6,212 bases of DNA from CAYVMN01 sp043808585 (GCA_043808585.1 JAZDES010000247.1:1-6212); one strand, 5' to 3'. Positions 1 through 5,712 are shown, counted from the stretch's first letter. A program made the numbers and translations. The notes: generated from the letters alone by a model not told the origin.

Positions 1-449
1 TGGGTCATGTAGTCCCAGGTCATGAATACGTACTGGAAGATGAATTGGGCGGCAATGGTGGCGATAGCCAGATAAAGCCCTTTTATCCGTAACGATGGAA
101 TCCCGATGATCACACCCATCACAGCCGACATGGCCCCTGCCCTGGGCACGGTCCACCAAAAGGGGATCCCAACCCGCGTTATCAGGATGGCCGACGTATA
201 GGCACCGACTCCAATAAAGGCCGCATGGCCCAAAGAGATCTGCCCTGTAAACCCGGTAAGCAGATTAAGGCCATGGGCGCCGATAATGGCGATACCGATC
301 AGATTTGCAATATAGAGGACGTATTCGTTGGCCAAAAAGGGAAAGATGAGCAGAAAGACAAGGAAAAGGCAGAGCCAGACCTTCACGAAGACCGATTGGA
401 AGATGGCCTCGTCCCTCACGTAGGTATCTTTGAAATCGCCACAGCGCAT
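1..449 (-). CDS. livM: LivM-type ABC transporter permease, N-terminal 149 residues (cut by window edge)
   Basis: This is the second inner-membrane permease of a branched-chain/hydrophobic amino acid (HAAT) ABC importer, working as a partner of LivH with the LivG/LivF ATPases and a periplasmic binding protein. Translation from the ATG at 449 gives 149 residues with no stop before the edge; the C-terminal half is missing. Visible features are a hydrophilic start (MRCGDFKDTY), a first membrane helix at about residues 22-40, a second at about 42-65, the family signature LLTGFTGQISLGHAAF at 63-78 followed by GVGAYTS, and SLRIKGLYLAIAT at about 119-131, all typical of LivM. No clear Shine-Dalgarno precedes the ATG, so the start rests on the N-terminal pattern. 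It lies 131 bases downstream of livH on the same strand and is probably co-transcribed. HAAT systems also carry aromatic acids, amides and urea, so the substrate cannot be read from this fragment. Confidence 0.93.
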   Translation of the reverse strand, partial: MRCGDFKDTYVRDEAIFQSVFVKVWLCLFLVFLLIFPFLANEYVLYIANLIGIAIIGAHGLNLLTGFTGQISLGHAAFIGVGAYTSAILITRVGIPFWWTVPRAGAMSAVMGVIIGIPSLRIKGLYLAIATIAAQFIFQYVFMTWDYMT

Positions 450-473
450 AGTCTAGATCCGGCTCTATTGTCC

Positions 474-492
474 TTGGTCATTAGTCATTGGT
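474..492. repeat. Short direct repeat GTCATT-A-GTCATT in livH-livM gap
   Basis: Two copies of GTCATT (477-482 and 484-489) are separated by one base, inside TTGG...TTGGT. The element lies just upstream of the livM start. It could be a protein-binding site or a fragment of a dispersed intergenic repeat; one window cannot separate these. Confidence 0.4.
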
Positions 493-516
493 TTCTCCGT
501 AATTTCATTCGGGAAT

Positions 517-578
517 CCGCAATCCGCATTCCCTCCGGGGCGTAGGCCCCTACGGGCCGGAGGCCGCATTCCGCAATC
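517..578. repeat. Composite intergenic repeat: mirrored short direct repeats around a palindrome
   Basis: CCGCATTCC occurs at 524-532 and again at 564-572. CCGCAATC occurs at 517-524 and at 571-578. The copies flank the palindrome at 532-563 in mirrored order (CCGCAATC then CCGCATTCC on the left; CCGCATTCC then CCGCAATC on the right). On the transcribed strand these read GCGGAATGCGG-like, a low-complexity type I associate with intergenic DNA of deltaproteobacteria (recollection, not searched). The arrangement suggests a small non-coding repeat element, perhaps REP- or MITE-like, inserted between livH and livM. Confidence 0.5.
532..563. repeat. 32-base near-perfect palindrome (hairpin) between livH and livM
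   Basis: Outer arms CCTCCGG (532-538) and CCGGAGG (557-563) pair over 7 bases. A symmetrical GG/GG internal mismatch follows (539-540 and 555-556). Inner arms CGTAGG (541-546) and CCTACG (549-554) then close a very short loop. The stem is highly GC-rich and begins 18 bases after the livH stop. No T-run follows it in the direction of transcription, so it is not a classical intrinsic terminator. It could stabilise or process the livH mRNA 3' end, attenuate livM, or simply be a REP-like repeat. Confidence 0.65.
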
Positions 579-580
579 TT

Positions 581-1462
581 TCAGACCCTCTCGATGATCT
601 GCTTCCCGAAGAGCCCAAATGGCCGAATCATCAAGATAAACACCAAGACGATAAAGGGTGCGATCTCCTTGAATCCGGGAAGGATGGGATCGATATAACC
701 CCCTGCAAGGTTCTCGAGAATACCGATGATGAATCCACCCACGATCGCGCCTCCGATGCTGTCCAGGCCACCGAGGATGACGACAGGAAGGACCATGAGG
801 CCGACATGGCCCAGATTTGGATGGATCCCGCTGATATTTCCGATGACGATCCCACCGATTGCCGCCGCACAGGCGGCAAAGCTCCAGGACAGGGCAAAAA
901 TTATCTTGGTGCTGATTCCCATGGACTGAGCTACCTGTTGGTCCGAGGCATTGGCCCTCATAGCAATGCCCACCCTGGAATACTTGAAGATGAGCGTAAA
1001 CAGAACGACCCCTATGACCGCGAAAATGAAACCCCACTTGAGTGCCGACGGGACAATGGCAAAACCAAGGTCCCAAGGCTCGGCAGGAAGGATCTCAGGG
1101 AAGGATCGAAAATCAGCTGTCCAGATGATGTGGGCAAGACCCTTCAGGATGCTCGAAAGGCCGATGGTCACCATGATTATGGAGATCACGGGTTCCCCAA
1201 TGAGGGGTCTCAGAATCAGGCGCTCGATGATTACCCCTATTAGGAAGGCAAAGATAAGGGTGAGCACAAAGACAAAGGCAAACGGAATATTGAGGTAGGT
1301 GAGTAAAGAGAGGCATACATAGGCACCAAGCATCATCAGTTCACCGGTTGCGAAGTTGATGACGCTAGTGGCCTTGTAAATCAAGACAAAACCAAGGGCC
1401 ACCAGGGCATAGACCCCACCTACTGCTATACCACTTACAATCAACTGCAGGAAGATGTCCAC
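581..1462 (-). CDS. livH: LivH-type branched-chain/hydrophobic amino acid ABC transporter permease
   Basis: This is the first membrane permease of the HAAT importer, 293 residues when started at the GTG at 1462. That start is preferred because AAGGAG lies 9 bases upstream and because LivH proteins normally begin right at this hydrophobic segment (DIFLQLIVSGIAVGGVYALV). An upstream GTG at 1513 would add 17 polar residues and has no ribosome binding site. The protein is almost entirely membrane helices. Signatures are VINFATGELMMLGAY (about 34-48), the cytoplasmic coupling loop YSRVGIAMRANASDQQVAQ (about 161-179) that contacts the ATPase, and GGLDSIGGAIVGG (about 231-243). The C-terminus IRPFGLFGKQIIERV is also typical, so the gene appears intact. 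It precedes livM and is divergent from the CoA ligase gene, which suggests the transported compound may be the acid that the ligase activates (inference). Confidence 0.96.
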   Translation of the reverse strand: MDIFLQLIVSGIAVGGVYALVALGFVLIYKATSVINFATGELMMLGAYVCLSLLTYLNIPFAFVFVLTLIFAFLIGVIIERLILRPLIGEPVISIIMVTIGLSSILKGLAHIIWTADFRSFPEILPAEPWDLGFAIVPSALKWGFIFAVIGVVLFTLIFKYSRVGIAMRANASDQQVAQSMGISTKIIFALSWSFAACAAAIGGIVIGNISGIHPNLGHVGLMVLPVVILGGLDSIGGAIVGGFIIGILENLAGGYIDPILPGFKEIAPFIVLVFILMIRPFGLFGKQIIERV

Positions 1463-1471
1463 TTGGTTTGG

Positions 1472-1477
1472 CTCCTT
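1472..1477 (-). promoter_or_regulatory. Ribosome binding site of livH (AAGGAG)
   Basis: On the minus strand AAGGAG is followed by 9 bases and then GTG at 1462. It decides the start codon of livH against the longer reading frame that begins at 1513. Confidence 0.75.
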
Positions 1478-1508
1478 GTTCCTTTGGCGTTTTAATCCTG
1501 CAAGAATG

Positions 1509-1528
1509 CGCACTGATTCGCACTAATT
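1509..1528. repeat. Tandem 10-base direct repeat upstream of livH
   Basis: CGCACTGATT (1509-1518) is followed immediately by CGCACTAATT (1519-1528), 9 of 10 bases identical. The pair lies about 50 bases before the chosen livH start, in the divergent livH/ligase intergenic region. It could be a binding site with two half-sites one helical turn apart, or a remnant of a dispersed repeat. Confidence 0.5.
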
Positions 1529-1552
1529 CTCAAATAAGACATATCCTGTCAA
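1524..1552 (-). promoter_or_regulatory. Weak candidate sigma-70 promoter for livHM
   Basis: A perfect TTGACA (minus strand, 1552-1547) stands about 85 bases before the livH start codon. At 17 bases spacing the -10 position reads GAATTA, which is a poor match. The -10 position falls on the tandem CGCACT repeat, so if the promoter is real a protein bound there could block it. The call rests mainly on the -35 box. Confidence 0.25.
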
Positions 1553-1621
1553 GAAAAACCTCTTCCATCTCTCTGGTGATATGGTCCCAAGATAAGAGGC
1601 AAGGTGGAGAAATACCGGTTT

Positions 1622-1648
1622 TTGTTGTATTATGCCGTAATTTATTCT
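1622..1648 (+). promoter_or_regulatory. Weak candidate promoter for the CoA ligase gene
   Basis: TTGTTG (1622-1627) and TATTCT (1643-1648) are 15 bases apart in an AT-rich stretch ahead of the ligase start at 1685. Both boxes match the sigma-70 consensus only partly and the spacing is short. It is listed because it is the only plausible pair in the right place. Confidence 0.2.
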
Positions 1649-1668
1649 ATCAGAACCTATGAAATGCG

Positions 1669-1675
1669 AAAAGGA
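1669..1675 (+). promoter_or_regulatory. Ribosome binding site of the CoA ligase gene (AAAAGGA region)
   Basis: AAAAGGA lies 9 bases before the ATG at 1685. It supports that ATG over the upstream in-frame ATGs at 1604 and 1664, whose products would carry residues foreign to the family. Confidence 0.65.
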
Positions 1676-1684
1676 CCGATTATT

Positions 1685-3016
1685 ATGTTTCAGGAATCGA
1701 GATACTGGAATCCTGTGCTTGAGACCCTGAATCAAGAGACCCTCAGGAGACTCCAGTTGGAGAAATTCAAGAGGATATTTCAGTGGGCCTACGGTAATTC
1801 CAGGTTTCACAGGTCACTTTACGAAAGGGCCGGCATCACGCCTGATGACATCCGCTCCTTCGAGGACATAAGACAGGTCCCGACCATTGAAAAGGCCATG
1901 ATGCGGGATATACAACGAAAGGAGCCCTTTCCTTATGGAGACTCGCTCTGTGTCCCAATTGAAGAGGTGACGGAGTTTCACCAGACCAGCGGCACCACCG
2001 GTCAGCCGGTATACCAGCCCGATACCTGGGCGGACTGGGAATGGTGGGCCGAATCGTGGGCCTTCATCCTCTGGGCCCAAGGCTACCGGCCTCGAGACCG
2101 CGTCTTCATCCCTTTTGGGTACAATGTATTCGTGGCCTTTTGGGCAGGCCACTATGCAGCCGAGAAGATCGGATGTGAGGTCGTACCTGGAGGCGTCTTG
2201 GATACCAAGGCCCGTATCCTCAAGATCCAGGAACTGGAGGCGACAGCCATGATGGCCACCCCCACCTATGTCCTGGGGATGGCCGATACGGCCAGCAAGA
2301 TGGGTCTGGAACCATCGGGGATGACCATAAACAAGATCACATGTGCAGGAGAGCCCGGGGCCAGCATCCCCAGCACCAAGAAACGGATGGAAGAGGCATG
2401 GGGGGCGAAGGTCTTCGACCACGCGGGGGCCACTGAAATAGGGGCCTGGTCCTACGAGTGCGAATTCCAGCCAAAGGGGATGCATGTAAATGAGGCATTC
2501 TTCCTGGTAGAAATCCAGGACATGGAGACCGGTAATATCGTCACCGAGCCAGGAAAAAAAGGTAAGATGATCATCACTGCCCTGGACCGTTATGCCCAGC
2601 CTTGCATCAGGTTTGACTCAAAGGATATCATCGAGTGGGCAGAGGAACCATGCCCCTGTGGACGGACATTTGGATTGATAAAAGGAGGTGTAATCGGGAG
2701 AGCTGATGACATTACCAAGGTAAAAGGGGTCCTCCTTGCCCCCTCTGCCATTGAGGAGGTGGTGAGAGACGTTAGAGAACTGGCCCACGAATATGAGGTG
2801 GTAGTGGACAAGGTGGGAGATATTGACCGGATTTCACTCAATGTGGAGCTCCTGCCAGGGGCTGAGACCCAAAAGGAAGACGTAGAGGCCAGACTAAGAG
2901 ATCGGCTGAGGCTGAAGACCAATCTGGGTTACAATATAGAGTTTCATGAGTATGGGACCTTACCGAGATATGATGTCAAGGCGAGACGATTCAGAGATTT
3001 AAGAAAGACACACTAA
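1685..3016 (+). CDS. paaK: Phenylacetate-CoA ligase (PaaK) family, AMP-forming aryl-CoA ligase
   Basis: A cytoplasmic adenylate-forming enzyme, expected to activate an aryl or arylacetic acid to its CoA thioester using ATP, with release of AMP and pyrophosphate. The 443-residue length from the ATG at 1685 fits the family (about 430-445). The N-terminus YWNPVLETL is the usual PaaK opening. Motifs are the phosphate-binding loop TSGTTGQP (residues 101-108), HAGATEIG (246-253), the ribose-binding region RFDSKD (309-314), CPCGR (323-327), IGRADDITKVKGVLLAPSAI (337-356) at the hinge, and a C-terminal lid GTLPRYDVKARR whose K432 matches the catalytic lysine position. All key positions are present, so an active enzyme is likely. 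It is divergent from livHM. The exact acid (phenylacetate, indoleacetate, benzoate-like or other) cannot be told from sequence alone, so the symbol denotes the family. Confidence 0.93.
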   Translation: MFQESRYWNPVLETLNQETLRRLQLEKFKRIFQWAYGNSRFHRSLYERAGITPDDIRSFEDIRQVPTIEKAMMRDIQRKEPFPYGDSLCVPIEEVTEFHQTSGTTGQPVYQPDTWADWEWWAESWAFILWAQGYRPRDRVFIPFGYNVFVAFWAGHYAAEKIGCEVVPGGVLDTKARILKIQELEATAMMATPTYVLGMADTASKMGLEPSGMTINKITCAGEPGASIPSTKKRMEEAWGAKVFDHAGATEIGAWSYECEFQPKGMHVNEAFFLVEIQDMETGNIVTEPGKKGKMIITALDRYAQPCIRFDSKDIIEWAEEPCPCGRTFGLIKGGVIGRADDITKVKGVLLAPSAIEEVVRDVRELAHEYEVVVDKVGDIDRISLNVELLPGAETQKEDVEARLRDRLRLKTNLGYNIEFHEYGTLPRYDVKARRFRDLRKTH

Positions 3017-3054
3017 TACTCCGTATCATTAATTTCTGGACTGATAAAGTGTGT
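3008..3054 (+). other. Weak inverted repeat at the 3' end of the ligase gene
   Basis: ACACACT (3008-3014) pairs with AGTGTGT (3048-3054), and inside it TATCA (3024-3028) pairs with TGATA (3042-3046). The internal loops are asymmetric and no T-run longer than three follows. It may shape the mRNA end but is not a convincing terminator. The rest of the 3017-3213 gap shows no clear gene. Confidence 0.2.
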
Positions 3055-3184
3055 TTCCCCAGCCAAAGCTATGCAAGTATTCAAATGGCTTAAGGCAGAA
3101 GGCACATGGCTCAAGGAAAAAAGAGGGTGTCTAAAATCAGCCTTTTCAAGAGGATACAAAGAAAATGATCGGGGATCACGAGTT

Positions 3185-3190
3185 TATAGT
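3185..3190 (+). promoter_or_regulatory. Possible -10 element (TATAGT) ahead of the small ORF
   Basis: TATAGT matches the -10 consensus at 5 of 6 bases and lies 23 bases before the ATG at 3214. No recognisable -35 box is found at 16-18 bases. A short palindrome TGATC-GGG-GATCA (3166-3178) overlaps the position where the -35 would be and could be an operator. Confidence 0.25.
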
Positions 3191-3213
3191 ACAAAACACT
3201 AGGTACTGATACG

Positions 3214-3432
3214 ATGAAAGAGATGCCGAAGAAAGCAGACCTCCAAGAGATCGACGTCAAAATCCGGTCCCTGAAGAAGACAGCTCAGGAATTGAATCAG
3301 CTGTCAGACGATTTTCCGTCCCTGGCAAGAAATACCGCCCGGATCCTGGCAAGTATCAAGATGTTGGAGATAAACATCAGCGATATTGTCTCATTAGGGG
3401 AACCTTCCCCCCGCCACCTGGGAGATCAATGA
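3214..3432 (+). CDS. Small predicted helical protein of unknown function
   Basis: Encodes 72 residues that I do not assign to a named family. The first third is charged (MKEMPKKADLQEIDVKIRSL). Residues about 12-60 look like two amphipathic helices with regularly spaced leucines and isoleucines, around the segment DFPSLARNTARILASIKMLE. There is no signal peptide, membrane helix or cysteine. The protein-like composition of residues 10-62 favours a real gene. The last residues (about 55-72, EPSPRHLGDQ end) are read opposite the conserved 3' end of the KamA-like gene, and the stop lies 56 bases inside that gene. No good ribosome binding site is seen (only AGG 10 bases before the ATG). It lies 197 bases after the CoA ligase on the same strand, so it may be co-transcribed or have its own promoter. 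It could be a small scaffold or regulatory protein, or a false ORF. Confidence 0.6.
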   Translation: MKEMPKKADLQEIDVKIRSLKKTAQELNQLSDDFPSLARNTARILASIKMLEINISDIVSLGEPSPRHLGDQ

Positions 3433-4372
3433 TAAAGTGGGGCAGGCAAAGCCCTGAAGTATGGCCCTGCAACCGGGCCATGATGTCAAGACCATCACTC
3501 AGAGGGGTCCAGAAATGTGAGGTCCCCTTTGCAAGGTCACACTGGAAGAGGTAGTAGGGCCGCACACGGATTGATAACAGCTTGTGCAGCAGCCCCTTTA
3601 TGATCAGTGGATCATCATTTACGCCCCTGAGAAGGACTGTCTGGCAGCCCAGCGGAATGCCGGCATCGGCAAGCCTTGCGCAGGCAATAGATGCATCATA
3701 TGTGATCTCATCAGGGTGGTTGAAGTGGGTAAAGACGTAAAGGGGATGGAATCTCCTCAGGATCGCTACCAACCGGGGGGTCACCCTTTGAGGCAGCGTA
3801 CAGGGGACCCTTGTGCCTATTCGAATGATCTCCACATGGGGCACAGAGCGGACTCCAGTCAAGATGGAATGTAGTTCCTTGTTCTCAAGCAGCAGGGGAT
3901 CGCCGCCTGAAAGGAGAACATCCCTTATCTCTCGGTGACTGCGTATATATGAAAGCCCTTCCCTTATCGATTCTTTGCTCACCATAGAGGGCCATCCAAC
4001 CTTCCTCTTCCTGTTGCAGAACCTGCAATATACGGCGCAACGGGAGGAGACGAGGAAGAGGACCCGATCCGGATACCTGTGTGTAAGTCCGGGGACCGGG
4101 GAAAGTCCCTCTTCATTCAGAGGATCATCTAACCCGCTCTGATCAATGATTTCCTGAACGTCGGGAACACACTGTCTGTAAATGGGGTCCCCCTTGGTCC
4201 TAATTAGTCCCAGATAGTATGAGTTGATCCGCATGGGATACCTGGCGACCACCTCTTGAAGCCCTGAGCCGCCCGCCATAAAGGATTCCGGCAGGGCCCC
4301 GGGAGTGGTGATGCCTTGGGATATGAGCCTCTTCCACAAGGGCCTTTTTCTCTCGTCCATATCTCCTGCCAC
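3377..4372 (-). CDS. KamA-family radical SAM enzyme, lysine 2,3-aminomutase-like, short form
   Basis: Radical S-adenosylmethionine, PLP-dependent aminomutase family. Known members move the alpha-amino group of lysine (or glutamate or arginine) to the beta carbon, and EpmB acts in EF-P modification. Numbered from the GTG at 4372 (331 residues): CAVYCRFC at 112-119 is the [4Fe-4S]/SAM site, followed by R121 (equivalent to the carboxylate-binding Arg134 of the clostridial enzyme). SGGDPL is at 155-160, THFNHPDEI is near 215, D279 in QCD and D316 in DLPGGGGK match the two lysine-binding aspartates (Asp293, Asp330), and K323 matches the PLP lysine. The protein stops 8 residues after that lysine, whereas the clostridial enzyme (416 residues) continues with a zinc-site region; the internal zinc cysteine is Asp here (NDD). 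Start choice: GTG at 4372 has GAAGG 6 bases upstream; TTG at 4378 or ATG at 4360 are possible. It is the last gene of the operon, about 9 bases after the WbqC-family gene. Confidence 0.9.
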   Translation of the reverse strand: MAGDMDERKRPLWKRLISQGITTPGALPESFMAGGSGLQEVVARYPMRINSYYLGLIRTKGDPIYRQCVPDVQEIIDQSGLDDPLNEEGLSPVPGLTHRYPDRVLFLVSSRCAVYCRFCNRKRKVGWPSMVSKESIREGLSYIRSHREIRDVLLSGGDPLLLENKELHSILTGVRSVPHVEIIRIGTRVPCTLPQRVTPRLVAILRRFHPLYVFTHFNHPDEITYDASIACARLADAGIPLGCQTVLLRGVNDDPLIIKGLLHKLLSIRVRPYYLFQCDLAKGTSHFWTPLSDGLDIMARLQGHTSGLCLPHFIIDLPGGGGKVPLMRQYR

Positions 4373-4381
4373 AAACAACCT

Positions 4382-5068
4382 TCAGCCTATCTCGATAATC
4401 TTCTGCCCTTTGGGCCCGCAGTTGAAGAGGAGATCCAATGCGGAAAGGTTCGGAACAAAATTGCCCCACAACTGGGGATAAACCAGGGGCCTGGGGCTGA
4501 AAAATTGAAGCCCAATCCCTGCCTCCTGAAACGCCTTTTGGTCCAGATATTTCTTGGCGCCGGCCTGTGCCAGAAAATCAGAAGCCCCAAGTCTCTTGCA
4601 GACCTCCAAAGATAGCCATGGTTCCTTTTCATCAATGTCCAGTTCCGAGAGAAGGCACATCCTGGTGGAGATCCCCAGGTGCTCCATGAGATACCCGATA
4701 ATCCGAATATTTAGATCTATTAGCCTTTCGAACCCCTCGGTGAAGATTTGTTCAACAAATACCAGGTGATCCTCAAAAAAGGGGGCCTTGGCATAGGCGC
4801 TCTTAAAGCTACTCAGATGTTTCTTTGCCCAGCGTCCCTCGTGGCAGATTCTCACCTCGTTGATTCTCTGAAGCCCGAGGCCCTTTTTCCAGACCGGCAC
4901 AGTCATCCAGAGCGTACCATGGTCATTCTTGAAGCGATTTCTGGTCAACCAGGTGGTGCCCTGGGGGAACTGGACTGAGTCCATAAGAACAAGGGCATCT
5001 GCGCGGAGGGCCTTTTCAAAAAAGCCTGGAAAGGGGGCGAAATAGGGTTGATAAGAAGATACGATCAT
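4382..5068 (-). CDS. WbqC-family protein
   Basis: A 228-residue cytoplasmic protein of the WbqC-like family, named from an O-antigen cluster gene; family members often sit in surface-polysaccharide or sugar/amino-sugar modification loci, and their chemistry is not established to my knowledge. Family features are the start IVSSYQPYFAPFPGFFEKA (2-20, usual form hQPYhhPhhGhhdki), LMDSVQF (28-34), TRNRFK (42-47), TVPVWKKG (56-63), RWAKKH (79-84), YAKAPFF (92-98), a central SELDI (141-145), Q168-AGAKKYLD (169-176), and the C-terminal VYPQ...NFVPNLSALDLLFNCG (196-218). Length is normal and no residue run seems lost. The ATG shares bases with the TGA of the preceding gene (ATGA at 5068-5065), with no Shine-Dalgarno of its own, so translation is probably coupled. 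The KamA-like gene follows about 9 bases later. A role in modifying a surface molecule is inferred from the family only. Confidence 0.9.
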   Translation of the reverse strand: MIVSSYQPYFAPFPGFFEKALRADALVLMDSVQFPQGTTWLTRNRFKNDHGTLWMTVPVWKKGLGLQRINEVRICHEGRWAKKHLSSFKSAYAKAPFFEDHLVFVEQIFTEGFERLIDLNIRIIGYLMEHLGISTRMCLLSELDIDEKEPWLSLEVCKRLGASDFLAQAGAKKYLDQKAFQEAGIGLQFFSPRPLVYPQLWGNFVPNLSALDLLFNCGPKGQKIIEIG

Positions 5069-5712
5069 TGATTGAAAGGGAGATCGGTATGTATCAATTC
5101 AAGTATCCCCTTTGAGGTGTACTCGGCTAAATCCGCCAGTCCGTCAAGGGGCATGAAAGATAAGGCGTTGGCCGAAAAAAGACAAGTAACAGATGCCTGA
5201 AACTCATCATCCGGGAGGTAAAAGATGTAGCACACGGCAATCTTAGGGAGGGGAGAAAGGATAAACCCGAAGTCGCCCCCGAGCCCCACTCTGCTGTTCT
5301 CACCATCAAAGGCCTCCTTGATACTCTCCTGCCTTTCTTGAATCAGGAGGGTGTGGGGAACGAGCACCTGTTCGCTATTGGCCCTGAAGGCTCCCTGGTA
5401 AGGCATGCTCCCGGGCAGGTCTTTAAATGACTTCAGTGGCTCTATCTGAATCGGATCAGGTGTAGCATTTATGGCATAAAGAGATACAAGAAGGCCCCTT
5501 GGGTCCTCCACTGGCTTACCCGACAAGGCGATCTTATCAGGGTAGATGGAGCAGTCCTGACCAAAGGCACGAAGATAAAATTGATCACCCCGTCTCTCTC
5601 CCCCAAGCATGTCTTCAAGATCTGCTGGTAGCCGGGAAAAGAGCTTTGATAGGTTTTCGTCTATGATCTTTGCATAATTCGTTCCCAAAACCAAGTGCCC
5701 CCATATTACCAA
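5065..5712 (-). CDS. DUF3786 domain-containing protein
   Basis: A protein of up to 215 residues without signal peptide or membrane helix, so probably cytoplasmic. It resembles the DUF3786 family, which I know mainly from strict anaerobes (sulfate reducers, clostridia) and which has no assigned function. Supporting segments: NYAKIIDENLSKLF (12-25), FYLRAFGQDCSIYP (45-58), LLVSLYAINATPDP (74-87), SFKDLPGSMPYQGAFRAN (95-112), and the best conserved part GGDFGF-ILSPLPKIAVCYIF-LPDDEFQASVTCLFSANA from about 145 to 183, ending LDGLADLAEY. There is no cysteine cluster for a metal site. The start is uncertain: TTG at 5712 overlaps the upstream gene by 7 bases and follows AAAGGG closely; TTG at 5688 behind GGGGG is an alternative, and no ATG or GTG is available nearby. 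It overlaps the next gene by 4 bases. The tight spacing makes it part of the same operon. Confidence 0.82.
   Translation of the reverse strand: MVIWGHLVLGTNYAKIIDENLSKLFSRLPADLEDMLGGERRGDQFYLRAFGQDCSIYPDKIALSGKPVEDPRGLLVSLYAINATPDPIQIEPLKSFKDLPGSMPYQGAFRANSEQVLVPHTLLIQERQESIKEAFDGENSRVGLGGDFGFILSPLPKIAVCYIFYLPDDEFQASVTCLFSANALSFMPLDGLADLAEYTSKGILELIHTDLPFNQ

Noticed and set aside
532..563. Palindrome as an intrinsic terminator of livH
   Set aside because: No T-run follows the stem on the transcribed strand, and livM continues on the same strand.
465..1076. Minus-strand 203-codon ORF across livH and plus-strand ORFs at 726-1298
   Set aside because: Low-complexity, Arg/His/Pro/Ser-rich translations in other frames of livH, which itself is a clear membrane protein.
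1463..1513. Longer livH reading frame starting at the GTG at 1513
   Set aside because: The extra 17 residues are polar and unlike LivH N-termini, and no ribosome binding site precedes them, whereas the GTG at 1462 has AAGGAG 9 bases upstream.
1604..1684. Longer ligase start giving 27 extra residues
   Set aside because: The extension is not part of the PaaK family pattern and has no Shine-Dalgarno; the ATG at 1685 has AAAAGGA 9 bases upstream.
1814..2485. Minus-strand 223-codon ORF opposite the ligase gene
   Set aside because: Antisense shadow of an unambiguous PaaK-family gene; no family pattern or ribosome binding site.
3071..3202. Plus-strand 43-codon ORF (MQVFKWLKAEG start) in the gap before the small helical protein
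   Set aside because: No ribosome binding site, lysine-rich composition of AT-richer DNA and no recognisable pattern; could be a small peptide but support is too thin to list.
3214..3376. Frameshifted C-terminal extension of the KamA-like gene on the minus strand
   Set aside because: I read all three minus-strand frames after the stop, from 3380 down to about 3301; none resembles the C-terminal part of lysine 2,3-aminomutase, so a simple recent frameshift does not explain the short form.
4316..4978. Plus-strand ORFs at 4316-4615, 4554-4769 and 4748-4978
   Set aside because: Antisense to the WbqC-family gene, with no protein-like pattern.
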